A DNA stretch of 52,424 nt, taken from NCBI GenBank assembly GCA_013001465.1, contig JABDMM010000021.1, positions 1-52,424 of the forward strand, given 5' to 3'. This document shows positions 27,115-37,156 of the stretch, one piece after another. The first letter of the stretch is position 1; every line of letters starts with the position of its first letter. The position numbers and the translations under genes were made by a program. Source of the DNA: Chitinophagales bacterium (GTDB taxonomy: Bacteria > Bacteroidota > Bacteroidia > Chitinophagales > JABDMM01). The notes beneath the pieces are model-generated. The model did not search any database and had not been told where the DNA came from. It was given only the letters and a program-made list of their open reading frames with translations.

Positions 27115-28565
27115 ATTGTCTCGATCTGCTTTATCTTACGATTGAACCAGTCTCTTTCATATAAATAGTCCTCTGTCTCAAGTTTCTTTTTCATCTTTGA
27201 GATAAGAGAACTTCGCTTCTTTTCAGTTGCTTCCCTTCTTGTTTTATAAAGCAATTCGTAGATGTTTAAAAAGCTTCGGTAAATGTCTTTACGTTTGTCT
27301 TTCAACTCTTTCGACCGATGTAGAAAAACCCTGAATTTATTGATGAATGACTCTATTTCATGGAAATCCGCTGTTTCATAGCGAATCTCAAGCAATAGAA
27401 CATAAGAATCAAGCTTATAAAATATGTCGTTGAATTCGTCAACATATAAGAGCTGACGGGCATTCTCGAACTCTCGTTTATGAAATAGTACCGAAGCCAT
27501 ATTGAAATTGTAAACCATCTGGGATTGCTCCTCCGGGAAGATCATGATCTTATTCTTCTTCTTTAAAGACTGCAACAGATCTCTTGCCCAGTCCAGCTGA
27601 TTTGTATGGATTGCAACCGTTATGATATTTTTCAAAATATTCTTATGCAGATAATCATTGAAATACATCACTCCGCTATCCAACTGCATTTTATACAGGT
27701 CCATGAGCTCTTTAAATCTTCTATCTCCATCACCAAACAACTCCCTGGTAGCATTCTCAAGAAATGTAAATATCGACCTTGCATCGACCTGACTAAACAA
27801 CTTATAACGCCCTTTCTTCTCCTTCAATTCCATATAAATATCCTCGCTCAAAGGATTCTCAAGTAACTGCAGAGCCGATTTCCAAGTGGTAATGATAGGA
27901 TCACTACTCAATTCCGCAACAGAATCAACGTATTCAATGATCTCTTCCCTAAGCGTATAATTATACTCAAACTGAATGATCCGCTCTCTGTTTTTCATCA
28001 AACAGAGATGGTAAAGCTTGCTCACTATAAAATACTTATCGAGAGCTAAATTCAATTCCTGAAGGTTTATGTCTCCTTTACGAATCCCTTTCATACTAAG
28101 GTAGCTGGCGATGTGCCCTTGATATTGAAACAGATCATAGTAAAAATCACTATCAAGATTCTTCTCTGCTTTGATATGCCTGTCAATATCCTTCTGAAGA
28201 GATTCGAATAACTCCATTTCATTTAGATCGAGGTACTTTGAAAGGAGCTGAAGCTTTCCGTTCAGAGAATGAATGTCAACTTGCTGATGAAGTAAAAAAG
28301 ACTGAAGAAGTTGGTAGAGCTTTGACAGCAATTTCGTGATTGCATCCTTTTGAAATTTATCTGCAGGGAACAATTCCTCACTTAAAGACTCATAATTCAG
28401 TTCAGGGTCATCGTAATTTTCCTTCTTAAACGATTCTATGAAAGAGTACAATTTTACTATAGACTGCGTTTCATTGAAGTATGGAGACTCGATAAATTTT
28501 CTGAACTTCCGCTTATCGCGTTCAGGTATCTTGAGAAGAAGCTTGATGACTTTTGTACTTTTCAT
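27111..28565 (-). CDS. Conserved-looking helical protein of unknown function
   Basis: 484 residues, no signal peptide and no membrane segment, rich in Lys, Glu, Leu and Phe. The opening KVIKLLLKIPERDKRKFRKF and a following IESPYFNETQSIVKLYSFIE resemble a type of long helical hypothetical proteins that I recall from Saprospiria-like genomes. Repeated amphipathic helices suggest a TPR-like or all-alpha solenoid. No enzymatic motif is seen. The stop overlaps that of lpdA by 4 bases on the other strand. Function is not assigned. Confidence 0.8.
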   Translation of the reverse strand: MKSTKVIKLLLKIPERDKRKFRKFIESPYFNETQSIVKLYSFIESFKKENYDDPELNYESLSEELFPADKFQKDAITKLLSKLYQLLQSFLLHQQVDIHSLNGKLQLLSKYLDLNEMELFESLQKDIDRHIKAEKNLDSDFYYDLFQYQGHIASYLSMKGIRKGDINLQELNLALDKYFIVSKLYHLCLMKNRERIIQFEYNYTLREEIIEYVDSVAELSSDPIITTWKSALQLLENPLSEDIYMELKEKKGRYKLFSQVDARSIFTFLENATRELFGDGDRRFKELMDLYKMQLDSGVMYFNDYLHKNILKNIITVAIHTNQLDWARDLLQSLKKKNKIMIFPEEQSQMVYNFNMASVLFHKREFENARQLLYVDEFNDIFYKLDSYVLLLEIRYETADFHEIESFINKFRVFLHRSKELKDKRKDIYRSFLNIYELLYKTRREATEKKRSSLISKMKKKLETEDYLYERDWFNRKIKQIETI

Positions 28566-28746
28566 CGATGAAACTTAACAAATGTATCGTCAGTTTAGTG
28601 TAATATAAAAAATAAGGGCACACTTGTTATTGAAAATTTTATTATATTTTAGAGAATAGGATTTTGAGTGTTTTTTGTAATGAGAATTGAAGCCTGTGTT
28701 ATTTAGCTTTAACTGAAACTAAATCCGAAATTCTAAATACCTGATT

Positions 28747-29463
28747 ATGAACACTATAATCAAATCCGCCTCTCCATTCGCCTACATTTTTCTAGTTATT
28801 TTGTGTTTTGCTGCTTTTTCTGGTCTGCAAGCAAAAGACGAGAACTCCGTTATTATTGCTACAGTAGACAATGTAAAAGGACTCATAGATATGAATTCTG
28901 TGCAATCTATATGTAATGATTTCGTGTATGAAGAGTTTAAGTTTATTGGAATTCCGGGGGAATTGAACATGTATAACAAGGATTGTGTCTGTAACAAATA
29001 CAAGCAATTCAAGCAATTACCTCTTCAATCGAGCGAATTATTTACTAAGATGATCCGCAGTTGTAGATTGAATATTACACTTCAATCTATTGAAAATGCA
29101 ACTCAATCACAAGTGATTAAAGAGAGCGGTGGTTATACTGTACCTGAACCTTCAACAGAGGAAGAGGAAGAAATCGATAAAATAGAGATCGATGTTGACG
29201 TAGTGGAGTCAATTTCTATATTTCCTAATCCTGTTATCTCGAGTTTTTCATTCTCATACACTAATAACCAAGAGGTTACAAAAATGGAACTCACCATTTA
29301 CGATGCCTTAGGTAAGGAAGTACAAGTTAACATACCGGAATTGAACATCACAAAAGGAGCTCATGAGATCGAAATAGATTTATCTCACCTACAGAAAGGT
29401 CTGTACTTCTTTAGTTTTATTAAAGATGGCAAACAATGTAGCGGAAGGATCTATAAGAGCTGA
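28747..29463 (+). CDS. Small secreted T9SS-sorted protein
   Basis: 238 residues. A long signal segment (FAYIFLVILCFAAFSGLQA) is followed by about 110 residues with cysteine pairs (for example YNKDCVCNKYKQF) that I do not recognise. A very acidic linker (STEEEEEIDKIEIDVDVVE) leads into a C-terminal T9SS domain (SISIFPNPVISSFSF to GLYFFSFIKDGKQ). It should be exported by the type IX system. The 181 bases upstream hold no other gene. No enzymatic function is evident. Confidence 0.82.
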   Translation: MNTIIKSASPFAYIFLVILCFAAFSGLQAKDENSVIIATVDNVKGLIDMNSVQSICNDFVYEEFKFIGIPGELNMYNKDCVCNKYKQFKQLPLQSSELFTKMIRSCRLNITLQSIENATQSQVIKESGGYTVPEPSTEEEEEIDKIEIDVDVVESISIFPNPVISSFSFSYTNNQEVTKMELTIYDALGKEVQVNIPELNITKGAHEIEIDLSHLQKGLYFFSFIKDGKQCSGRIYKS

Positions 29464-29543
29464 TATAGATCGGATTTTTGTAATTTATTGTAATTGTTCC
29501 AAGCCCGGAACGCTGATATCTTTACATCATAAAATTCAGGATT

Positions 29544-29765
29544 ATGTATGTAAAGCAAGCTCCAATCAAACAGATAAGATACTACCTCCTAACACTTGGA
29601 CTGGTATCACTTTTTCAGCTGATAGTTGCAGTAAACATAATTAAAGTAGGTAATGGAGAGAGCACTGATTCTGAATTCATATCTGAAGCGGATCAGTTGC
29701 ATTTAACATCAGTTTCACAGAAGTCAGAAGATGTCAACAATATATCTCGATTCATTTCAAAATAG
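29544..29765 (+). CDS. Possible small single-span membrane protein
   Basis: 73 residues with a basic N-terminus (MYVKQAPIKQIR), one hydrophobic span (YYLLTLGLVSLFQLIVAV) and a polar, acidic C-terminal tail. Positive-inside charge and a terminator 73 bases further on (29838) support a real gene co-transcribed with the T9SS protein before it. No family was recognised. It may instead be a chance frame in the 3' untranslated region. Confidence 0.45.
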   Translation: MYVKQAPIKQIRYYLLTLGLVSLFQLIVAVNIIKVGNGESTDSEFISEADQLHLTSVSQKSEDVNNISRFISK

Positions 29766-29837
29766 AAACAGGACGGTCCAATCTTTTAACTAAAGCGTTA
29801 AGATTCAAATAAGATCAAGTCACTTAGCTGTCCTTAT

Positions 29838-29866
29838 AAAGCCTTCGAAATTCGAAGGCTTTTTTA
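29838..29866 (+). terminator. Rho-independent terminator (plus strand)
   Basis: A 10-bp perfect stem AGCCTTCGAA/TTCGAAGGCT around a single A (29840-29860) is followed by a T-run to 29865 and preceded by AAA. It ends the plus-strand unit 28747-29765. The very short apparent loop implies that the inner A/T pairs open. Confidence 0.9.
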
Positions 29867-29881
29867 TGCCATGAACTGAAC

Positions 29882-29920
29882 AAAAAAATAAAGGCGAGGT
29901 ACCCTACAACCTCGCCTTTA
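29882..29920 (-). terminator. Rho-independent terminator after ftsZ (minus strand)
   Basis: An 11-bp stem TAAAGGCGAGG/CCTCGCCTTTA (29889-29899 with 29910-29920) has a 10-base loop. On the minus strand it is followed by seven T (29882-29888). It lies 45 bases past the ftsZ stop and ends the division/cell-wall cluster, back to back with the plus-strand terminator at 29838. Confidence 0.92.
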
Positions 29921-29964
29921 CACCCTTAACCAAAAACCGCTTTAAAAAAAGCATCTTACATATC

Positions 29965-31416
29965 TTAATCTACATTGTCGTGTAGAAACGAATTATTTTT
30001 TCGTATTTCCGGCCTGCCATTATCATTGCTGAGAGTAAACCTCGACACGTTAGACTGGTGGCTTTCCGGTACTTTACTTAACTGTACATTTCTTCTTTTA
30101 TATGCCGGTTCATTTTCCAATTCCGTCAAAGCGTTTGAATTATTCCATTTGTAACTCAAATCCTTCAGTACCTTTTTTCTATCCTCCAGTTCTTCGTTCT
30201 TCTGTTTTGCGATCTCATCGTTCTTAACTGAATCTTTGTCGCTTACATAAAAGGATATTTCTTCTTGCTGTTTTCCAGGTACATCCCGAAGCTTTAGTTC
30301 GAAATCAAGTGAGGGGTCGATTTCCTCCATGGCATTGTTGACGTGTTCCTCGGTTAGGCGTTCAGGTTTCTCTTCTTTAGGAGGTTCGACTTTCCCTTCG
30401 TTAGATTCCAAATTACGAATTACTTTATTAGACTGGTCAGAATTAATATGCTGATGCTGTGCAAAACCTGTCGCAATTATAGTAACACTTAGTTTATCTC
30501 CGAGCGAATCATCATCACATGTACCAAAGATAATATCGGAATCATTGCCAGCAGCATCTTGTACGTAGTCGTTAATCTCAGTGATCTCATCGATCAAAAC
30601 TTGTCGTGCTCCAGACGTGATGTTGATAAGAATATTCTTGGCTCCCCGGATATCTGAATCATTCAATAAAGGTGAGTTGAGAGCGCCCTGAACTGCTCTT
30701 ACAGCACGATCTTCTCCTTCTGCCATCGATGAACCCATGATCGCTACACCGCTATCTTTCATCACATATTCAACATCTGCAAAATCCACATTTATCTCTC
30801 CTGGTACTGTGATGATCTCGGATATGCTTTTTGCTGCAGTTGCCAAAATATTATCAGCATTACCAAAGGCATCAGAGCGGGTTAGATTACCATATATCTC
30901 TCTGATCTTATCGTTCGATACGATCAAAATAGTATCCACATTATTCTTTAGCAATTGAATCCCTTCTTCTGCTTGTCTTAACTTTCTGCGACCTTCAAAT
31001 GAAAATGGAGTGGTTACAATACCAACAGTAAGAATTCCCATTTCTTTTGCGATCCTTGCAATAACTGGTGCTCCACCGGTTCCTGTTCCACCACCCATAC
31101 CAGCTGTGACGAAAACCATTTTCGTGTTTTTCGAGAGTATATCCTGAATATCATTGAGTGATTCCTCACTGGCATCCCTTCCAACATCTGGATTAGATCC
31201 TGCTCCAAGCCCCTGAGTGATCTCAGGACCTAATTGTATTTTGTTTGGGATCGGACTTATCTCCAATGCTTGTCCATCCGTGTTACAGACAACGAAGTTT
31301 ACCCCAACTATTCCTTGACGAAACATATGGTTCACAGCGTTACTTCCACCACCACCAACACCGATTACTTTTATTATACTTGCTTGCTCTTTAGGCAAAT
31401 CGAATTGCAAATCCAT
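29965..31416 (-). CDS. ftsZ: Cell division GTPase FtsZ
   Basis: 483 residues. The G-box [13 protein letters not shown] is near residues 20-32. The tubulin signature [11 protein letters not shown] is near residues 107-117. The T7 synergy region [11 protein letters not shown] follows. After the globular part (ending near 325) comes a ~150-residue charged linker and a terminal peptide [12 protein letters not shown], the C-terminal anchor type I associate with Bacteroidota, expected to bind FtsA. FtsZ polymerises into the division ring. It is the last gene of the cluster, 19 bases after ftsA and followed by a strong terminator. Confidence 0.98.
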   Translation of the reverse strand: MDLQFDLPKEQASIIKVIGVGGGGSNAVNHMFRQGIVGVNFVVCNTDGQALEISPIPNKIQLGPEITQGLGAGSNPDVGRDASEESLNDIQDILSKNTKMVFVTAGMGGGTGTGGAPVIARIAKEMGILTVGIVTTPFSFEGRRKLRQAEEGIQLLKNNVDTILIVSNDKIREIYGNLTRSDAFGNADNILATAAKSISEIITVPGEINVDFADVEYVMKDSGVAIMGSSMAEGEDRAVRAVQGALNSPLLNDSDIRGAKNILINITSGARQVLIDEITEINDYVQDAAGNDSDIIFGTCDDDSLGDKLSVTIIATGFAQHQHINSDQSNKVIRNLESNEGKVEPPKEEKPERLTEEHVNNAMEEIDPSLDFELKLRDVPGKQQEEISFYVSDKDSVKNDEIAKQKNEELEDRKKVLKDLSYKWNNSNALTELENEPAYKRRNVQLSKVPESHQSNVSRFTLSNDNGRPEIRKNNSFLHDNVD

Positions 31417-31435
31417 AATTGTTCTTTTTCAATAA

Positions 31436-32740
31436 TTAATTAAAATCGTCCTCCACTTCTTCCGTAAACCATTCCTTCGCACCAACCATAATATTCTTCC
31501 ACCACTTGTTCGTCGCAACCGGTTGTCTCTTCAACTCTTCATTTATTTGGTTATGTTCTTCTGTTTCAGGCACTGCTTTGTATTCTAACTCCTCAAATCC
31601 CTTGATCAGCAAACCGATACTTGTCGAAAACATCGGATGACCAACTTGTGTATTAGCACCACTGGCAATGTACTCTGTTGGATAACCAACTCTGGTATCC
31701 ATACCGGTGATATACTCAACAAGCTGACGAATGTGTTTTAGTTGTGATCCTCCACCGGTCAATACAATACCACCTATCAATTTATTTGCATACCCTGAGC
31801 ACTTGATCTCAAAATAGACTTGCTCGAATATTTCCTCGACTCTTGCTTGAATTATATGTGCAAGATTTCTAACAGAAATTTCTTTAGGTTCTCTTCCCTT
31901 TAACCCAGGAATTGAAACGATCTCATTCTCCTGAGTCTCCAGCGCAAGCGCTGAACCGAATCTCACCTTTAACGCTTCAGCCTGGTTTTTCATTACCAGA
32001 CAACCTTCCTTAATATCTTCAGTAATTATATTTCCACCGAAAGGAATAACGGCAGTATGTCTGATGATGCTATCCTGAAAAATGGCGATGTCTGTAGTTC
32101 CACCTCCAATATCTACCAGTGCAACTCCAGCTTCTTTTTCATCATCACCAAGCACTGCAGCAGATGATGCAAGTGGTTCCAATATCAAACCGGTCATTTT
32201 AAGCCCTGCCTTCTCAACACACTTTTCGATGTTTTGTGCGGCAGCAACCTGACCTGTGATAATATGAAAGTTTGCTTCCAATCTGTTACCACACATACCG
32301 ATCGGGTCCTTGATACATTGCTCGTTGTCTACGATATATTCTTGTGGCAAAACGTGAATGATCCGCTCTCCCGGATTCATGGCAAGCTTATGCATATCCG
32401 CGATCAATTGGCGGATGTCTTGCTTGCTGATCTCCTTGTCGAATTTATCTCTGGTGAGAATTCCTCTGTGTTGAATACTTTTGATGTGCTGCCCGGCTAT
32501 TCCAACATAAACAACATTGATCTCTACACCGGACTGTCGCTCAGCTTCTTCAACTGCAAGTTTTATAGCATCTACAGTTTTGTCGATATTGGCCACTACT
32601 CCTCTCATCACTCCGAGAGATTCAGCCTTACCCAGTCCAAGTACTTCGAACTTTCCATGTTCTGTTACCCTACCGGCAATAGCAACTATCTTGGTTGTCC
32701 CAATATCGAGGCTAACGATTATTTCATTTTGTGTGGTCAT
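31436..32740 (-). CDS. ftsA: Cell division protein FtsA
   Basis: 434 residues of the actin fold. The phosphate-1 motif SLDIGTTKIVAIAGR is at the N-terminus. The FtsA-specific 1C region (GIAGQHIKSIQHRGI) follows, and phosphate-2 VALVDIGGGTTDIAIF lies near residue 205. FtsA tethers FtsZ to the membrane through a C-terminal amphipathic helix; the end WWKNIMVGAKEWFTEEVEDD could provide it. It starts 3 bases after ftsQ and precedes ftsZ by 19 bases. Confidence 0.97.
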   Translation of the reverse strand: MTTQNEIIVSLDIGTTKIVAIAGRVTEHGKFEVLGLGKAESLGVMRGVVANIDKTVDAIKLAVEEAERQSGVEINVVYVGIAGQHIKSIQHRGILTRDKFDKEISKQDIRQLIADMHKLAMNPGERIIHVLPQEYIVDNEQCIKDPIGMCGNRLEANFHIITGQVAAAQNIEKCVEKAGLKMTGLILEPLASSAAVLGDDEKEAGVALVDIGGGTTDIAIFQDSIIRHTAVIPFGGNIITEDIKEGCLVMKNQAEALKVRFGSALALETQENEIVSIPGLKGREPKEISVRNLAHIIQARVEEIFEQVYFEIKCSGYANKLIGGIVLTGGGSQLKHIRQLVEYITGMDTRVGYPTEYIASGANTQVGHPMFSTSIGLLIKGFEELEYKAVPETEEHNQINEELKRQPVATNKWWKNIMVGAKEWFTEEVEDDFN

Positions 32741-32743
32741 GGG

Positions 32744-33532
32744 TTAGTATTTTGTACAAACTATTTGGTTATCAAATTTCAAGTTGATGTTCTTGTATTG
32801 TGTCCAACCTGTATATTTCATTCCTTCCTTATATAAAATTTTCAGGTTCTTAAATTTTTCCTCCATACTCGCATCGATATCTCCAAATTCAACCTTGTGC
32901 TTTCCAACGATCGGGACAATACTAAAATCACTTTCATTTACAACCTCGACCTCGCTAATCATAGCTTTCCAGAAAGGGTCACGCTCTATAAAATCTGCAA
33001 GATGAATCAACTTTTCAAACAACAATTTTTCTTCGCTATCAATACCCGAAATTCCCGTTCGAATATTTCCACTCACTACTAATAGTCTTAGTGTAAAAAT
33101 ATCCGAAAGTGGCATGAGATGCTTGTTTTCAGTCAAATAGAAACTAACACGATTTTTGTTGATAAGCCTTATTATAGGGCGTTTTTGATACACTTTCACA
33201 ATGACATCGCCTGCTGTGTTTGAGTAGACTTCCGTTTTAAGGATGAACGGGTCCTTATCCAGCTCTTGCTCTATACTTGACAGATCGATGTTTTTTATTT
33301 CTTTTCCAACAAGAGTGCTGATTCCACTTCGGCTCATGGCGTTTCGGACTCCTTCTTCATCTATAAATCCAAGCCCTTCAGTATAGTCTATATCGATCTT
33401 TACATTCTTACAAATAATTTTATCCTGTTTCTTCATGGCCGAACTGAGCCCGATGATAAACAACACAGAGACGCCAGCAATTCCCAGCATTTGTAGTGTT
33501 CGTTTTATTTTATTCCAGTATTTCCGCATCAT
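32744..33532 (-). CDS. ftsQ: Cell division protein FtsQ
   Basis: 262 residues with a short basic cytoplasmic N-terminus, one transmembrane helix (GIAGVSVLFIIGLSSAM) and a periplasmic POTRA-like part (INIDYTEGLGFIDEEGVRNA-type, then GKEIKNIDLSSIEQEL and VIVKVYQKRPIIRLI). The KRPIIRLI segment matches the end of the FtsQ POTRA domain. FtsQ, with FtsL and FtsB, connects the Z-ring to septal wall synthesis. Its start lies 23 bases inside the end of murC (20 if the second Met is used). Sequence similarity is weak across phyla, so position in the dcw cluster adds weight. Confidence 0.9.
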   Translation of the reverse strand: MMRKYWNKIKRTLQMLGIAGVSVLFIIGLSSAMKKQDKIICKNVKIDIDYTEGLGFIDEEGVRNAMSRSGISTLVGKEIKNIDLSSIEQELDKDPFILKTEVYSNTAGDVIVKVYQKRPIIRLINKNRVSFYLTENKHLMPLSDIFTLRLLVVSGNIRTGISGIDSEEKLLFEKLIHLADFIERDPFWKAMISEVEVVNESDFSIVPIVGKHKVEFGDIDASMEEKFKNLKILYKEGMKYTGWTQYKNINLKFDNQIVCTKY

Positions 33533-34886
33533 TGTGTTTTATATGGTTATACAATCTGGAAACTTCTCTATCTATGTCGCCCGCTCCTGCTGTAACCAGC
33601 ACTTCAGTTTTATCCCAATCGATCGCCTCCACTAACTTCCCCGCTTCAACAAGTTTCTTTTTCTCAATAGAGATCTTCTCTATTAACCACTTGCTGTCGA
33701 TCCCGTCAATTGGTGCTTCCCGAGCAGGATATATTGGCATGATCAGCACTTCATCTACTTTTCCGAGACTATTTGCAAACTCATCGGCAAAATCTCTGGT
33801 TCTGGAAAATAAATGAGGCTGAAATATCATGGTTAACTTTCGTCCGGGATACATCGATCTGATACTTTCTATCAATGCATTTAACTCGGTTGGATGGTGG
33901 GCATAATCATCGATGTAAACCAGCTCATCAGCTTCATGCACTTTATCAAATCTTCTTTTCAATCCACGATAGCTTTCGACTGAATCCCGTATAAATTCAG
34001 GGTCCAAACCAATATTGTTGCAGAGTGTTATCGCTGCCAACATATTCTCGACATTATACAGACCTCCGATGTCAAGTTTGAAATCCTTATATTGCTCACC
34101 TTCGAGCATGAACGAAAATACTTGTACACCATTCTCATAGCGATGATCAGATAAGTAGCAATCTGCTGTCTCATCTTTGAGTGAATAGCTTGTCCTCTCT
34201 TGCATTTGATTACCAAAATCAAGCGCGATGGAACTTTGGAAACTCAAGGATCCTTCTTTATGAATTTTATTACTGAACTCGACAAAGCTCTTTTCGAATT
34301 CATTGCTGTCTGAATAGATATCAAGATGATCAGCATCTACAGAAGTAATGATCACATGATCGGTTTCAAGTTGAAGAAATGAACGATCGAATTCATCGGC
34401 CTCAACTACCATAAGATCGTTGAATCCCTGAAGATAATTGCTCTCGTAATTATTACTTATCGCTCCCATGAATGCAGTACAGTCATAATCGGTATCTTTT
34501 AGTAGATGTGCGATCATAGAGGTAACGGTCGATTTTCCGTGAGTACCCGCAACGGCCACAGTAGTATAACTCTTACTAAAGTTTCCGAGAACCTCTGCCC
34601 TCTTCATTACGGGGAAGTCATGCTGTCTGTAGTATGAAAGCTCTTCGTGTGTATCCGGAATTGCAGGAGTATACACTACCAGATCAACGTCTTTTGGTAT
34701 CCGATTGATATCTTCATCATAGTAAACTGAAATTCCTTCTTCGATAAGTCTTTTAGTGATCTCAGTTTCTGTTTTATCATAGCCACTAACCTCTGCATTG
34801 TTTGCATGAAAGTGTCTTGCCAATGCACTCATCCCGATACCACCGATACCGATAAAATACGCTTTATGTATTCTTCCTACTTTCAT
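33510..34886 (-). CDS. murC: UDP-N-acetylmuramate-L-alanine ligase
   Basis: 458 residues. The N-terminal GIGGIGMSALARHF binds the UDP-sugar. The ATP loop AGTHGKSTVTSMIAHLL has Lys118. The C-terminal IDDYAHHPTELNALIES and IFQPHLFSRTRDF blocks are MurC-specific. The enzyme adds L-Ala to UDP-MurNAc, the first step of the peptide stem. It overlaps murG by one base upstream and ftsQ downstream. Confidence 0.97.
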   Translation of the reverse strand: MKVGRIHKAYFIGIGGIGMSALARHFHANNAEVSGYDKTETEITKRLIEEGISVYYDEDINRIPKDVDLVVYTPAIPDTHEELSYYRQHDFPVMKRAEVLGNFSKSYTTVAVAGTHGKSTVTSMIAHLLKDTDYDCTAFMGAISNNYESNYLQGFNDLMVVEADEFDRSFLQLETDHVIITSVDADHLDIYSDSNEFEKSFVEFSNKIHKEGSLSFQSSIALDFGNQMQERTSYSLKDETADCYLSDHRYENGVQVFSFMLEGEQYKDFKLDIGGLYNVENMLAAITLCNNIGLDPEFIRDSVESYRGLKRRFDKVHEADELVYIDDYAHHPTELNALIESIRSMYPGRKLTMIFQPHLFSRTRDFADEFANSLGKVDEVLIMPIYPAREAPIDGIDSKWLIEKISIEKKKLVEAGKLVEAIDWDKTEVLVTAGAGDIDREVSRLYNHIKHNDAEILE

Positions 34887-35992
34887 TAGTCAGCGATCTC
34901 TAATACTTCTTTTGCAATTCGTTCACCTGCGTTATAGATCGCAAGGTGTTTTATGTTCTCAGATAGTTCTTTCATCAGCGCTTCATCATAGATCAAATCA
35001 AAAGCCTTACTGAATAATTCTTCTTCAGCATCCTTATCGGGGATGACTATTGCTGCATTTTTCTTAGCCAATGCAATAGCATTTTTCATCTGGTGGTCTT
35101 CCGCAACATTTGGAGATGGTACTAAGATCACCGGTTTGCCCACCAGACATAATTCCGAGATCGTAAGCGCTCCAGCTCTGGCAATAATGATATCAGCAGC
35201 TTTGTAAGCCAGATCCATCCGATCGATAAATTTCGTAACATGGATTGCATTGAAATCTCTGGCAGCTGCTTCACACTCTTCGAAATAAAATTTTCCTGTT
35301 TGCCATATAAGCTGAACTTCGGTCTGAGATTTCAAATATCTCAATGCATGTTGAACTGCATGATTGATTGTCCTTGCTCCTAAACTTCCGCCTACGACAA
35401 GAATTGTTTTTTTATTTAGTTCAAGATTGAAATGACTGATGGCTTCTGTTCGTTCCGCTTTCGACACCAAAATGGAAGACCGCACCGGGTTGCCTGTTAA
35501 CTTCACTTTGGCCGGCGGAAAAAACCTTTCCATATTTTCATATGCGGTGCAGATCACATTTGCTTTACCTGCAAGGAGCCGATTTGTAATTCCGGGAAAT
35601 GAATTTTGCTCCTGAATTAACGTTGGTATATTCATCAGATTTGCGACCTTAAGCAATGGTCCACTTGCATAACCGCCAACGCCAACTGCTACATGCGGTT
35701 TAAATTTTCTAACGATGGTATAGGCATTAAACATGCTACCCGCCAGCTTAAATGGAAAACTGAGATTACGCATACTGAGTTTTCTCTGGAATCCTGCAAT
35801 GTTTAATCCTTCAATTTTATATCCTGCTGCCGGTACTTTCTCCATCTCGATCTTTCCCTTTGCTCCAACAAACAGAAATTCGGTATTGGGATGCTCTTGC
35901 TTAATAGCATCTGCAATCGCCAGTGCAGGGAAAACATGTCCCCCGGTTCCTCCACCGCTTATGATTACTCTCAATTTTTTATTTTCATTCAT
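34886..35992 (-). CDS. murG: UDP-N-acetylglucosamine-lipid II transferase
   Basis: 368 residues of a GT-B fold. The N-terminal glycine loop GGGTGGHVFPALAIAD and later GGSLGARTINHAV bind the donor and lipid I. GVGGYASGP and RAGALTISELCLVGKP are further MurG signatures. MurG adds GlcNAc to lipid I on the inner face of the inner membrane to form lipid II. It overlaps ftsW by 4 bases and murC by one base. Confidence 0.97.
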   Translation of the reverse strand: MNENKKLRVIISGGGTGGHVFPALAIADAIKQEHPNTEFLFVGAKGKIEMEKVPAAGYKIEGLNIAGFQRKLSMRNLSFPFKLAGSMFNAYTIVRKFKPHVAVGVGGYASGPLLKVANLMNIPTLIQEQNSFPGITNRLLAGKANVICTAYENMERFFPPAKVKLTGNPVRSSILVSKAERTEAISHFNLELNKKTILVVGGSLGARTINHAVQHALRYLKSQTEVQLIWQTGKFYFEECEAAARDFNAIHVTKFIDRMDLAYKAADIIIARAGALTISELCLVGKPVILVPSPNVAEDHQMKNAIALAKKNAAIVIPDKDAEEELFSKAFDLIYDEALMKELSENIKHLAIYNAGERIAKEVLEIAD

Positions 35993-37155
35993 TTCGTTAA
36001 TAAAACTGCTTCTTTCTCTATCACATCTATATCTTCGATATGCTTACTCACGCTAAGGATTATCCCGATCGCGAAACTGGTAAACAGTAATGAGCTTCCT
36101 CCCATACTCACCAGCGGTAGCGTCATCCCAGTTACCGGAAGCAAGTTCACTGCGACACCCATGTTTATCATCGCCTGGATTACCAGGCTAAACCCCAGTC
36201 CCACCGCCAGCAGAGCTCCAAACGCTTTCGGTGCCTTTATCACTATTCTCACACAGCGATACAGAAATATCAGATATAGTATGATTATAACAGCCCCTCC
36301 CATCAAACCATACTCTTCGATAATTATTGCATATATAAAGTCAGAGTAAGGGTGTGGTAAATAATTTCTTTGAGTACTGTTTCCTGGGGCTATTCGGAAT
36401 ATTCCTCCTTTTGCAATGGCTATCTTTGCCTGTTGCACCTGGTATGGATCTTCAGCATCCTGAGCCACAAATGATTCAATTCTTCCTTTCCACGTTAACA
36501 TCCTTCCTTTCATCGACTCTTCAGGAAGCATAAATAACATCATCACAAAAAATGCAATAGCTACGGTACTCGATCCAAGCAGACCCGCAATAAATTTTAT
36601 GTGCATCCTTCCGATAAAGATCAAAAGGACACAAGTAGCAAAGGTCACAAGTGCTGTAGAAAAATCTTCGGGTGCTATAAGCACAGTCACTATCAATATC
36701 GGCAGCAGGATCGGTAAAAATCCTTCGTAAAAATTACCCATCGCATGTTGCTTCCTCGAAAGAGATCGTGCAGTAAACATGATCAATGCCAGCTTTGCCA
36801 GATCCGATGTTTGAAAAGTCAGATTGATCACCGGAACGGTAAGCCATCTCTTAGCATAGTTAATATCGGTTCCAAAAAACAGCGTATAGAAAAGAAGTGG
36901 GATACTTAGATAAAGCAAAAGTTGTGCTATTCTTGAATAATAGCGATAGTCGATAAGGTGCGACACGTACATCAGGACCAGTCCGCCTAGCATAACTGCG
37001 ATGTGCTTGATCACATAGTAAGTGATCTTGGTGCCTTTAGCATATGCTAATGTTCCTGTGGAGCTATAAACTGCAAGCAATGAAATTAGGCTTAGCAGGA
37101 TCACCACCATCCAGATCACTTTATCGCCTTTTGTTCTATCTAAGAAAAACTTCAT
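35989..37155 (-). CDS. ftsW: Septal peptidoglycan polymerase FtsW (SEDS family)
   Basis: 388 residues with about ten transmembrane segments. SEDS features are seen: LLAVYSSTGTLAY early, KRWLTVPVINLTFQTSDLAK with the conserved Lys-Trp, PDDYSTALVT-like PEDFSTALVTFATC, SDFIYAIIIEEYGLMG and LPVTGMTLPLVSMGGSSLL. FtsW polymerises glycan strands at the septum as partner of FtsI. It begins one base after murD and overlaps murG by 4 bases. Confidence 0.96.
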   Translation of the reverse strand: MKFFLDRTKGDKVIWMVVILLSLISLLAVYSSTGTLAYAKGTKITYYVIKHIAVMLGGLVLMYVSHLIDYRYYSRIAQLLLYLSIPLLFYTLFFGTDINYAKRWLTVPVINLTFQTSDLAKLALIMFTARSLSRKQHAMGNFYEGFLPILLPILIVTVLIAPEDFSTALVTFATCVLLIFIGRMHIKFIAGLLGSSTVAIAFFVMMLFMLPEESMKGRMLTWKGRIESFVAQDAEDPYQVQQAKIAIAKGGIFRIAPGNSTQRNYLPHPYSDFIYAIIIEEYGLMGGAVIIILYLIFLYRCVRIVIKAPKAFGALLAVGLGFSLVIQAMINMGVAVNLLPVTGMTLPLVSMGGSSLLFTSFAIGIILSVSKHIEDIDVIEKEAVLLTK

Positions 37156-37156
37156 T

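Noticed and set aside
28566-28746. A Bacteroidota-type promoter (TTTG/TAnnTTTG) before the small T9SS gene
   Set aside because: AT-rich matches exist, but none has both boxes at proper spacing.
32234-32836. A 200-codon open frame on the plus strand
   Set aside because: It lies wholly antisense to ftsA and the end of ftsQ, whose motifs are intact; composition does not suggest a protein.
35891-36349. A 152-codon open frame on the plus strand
   Set aside because: Antisense to ftsW/murG, which are clearly real; no recognisable motif.
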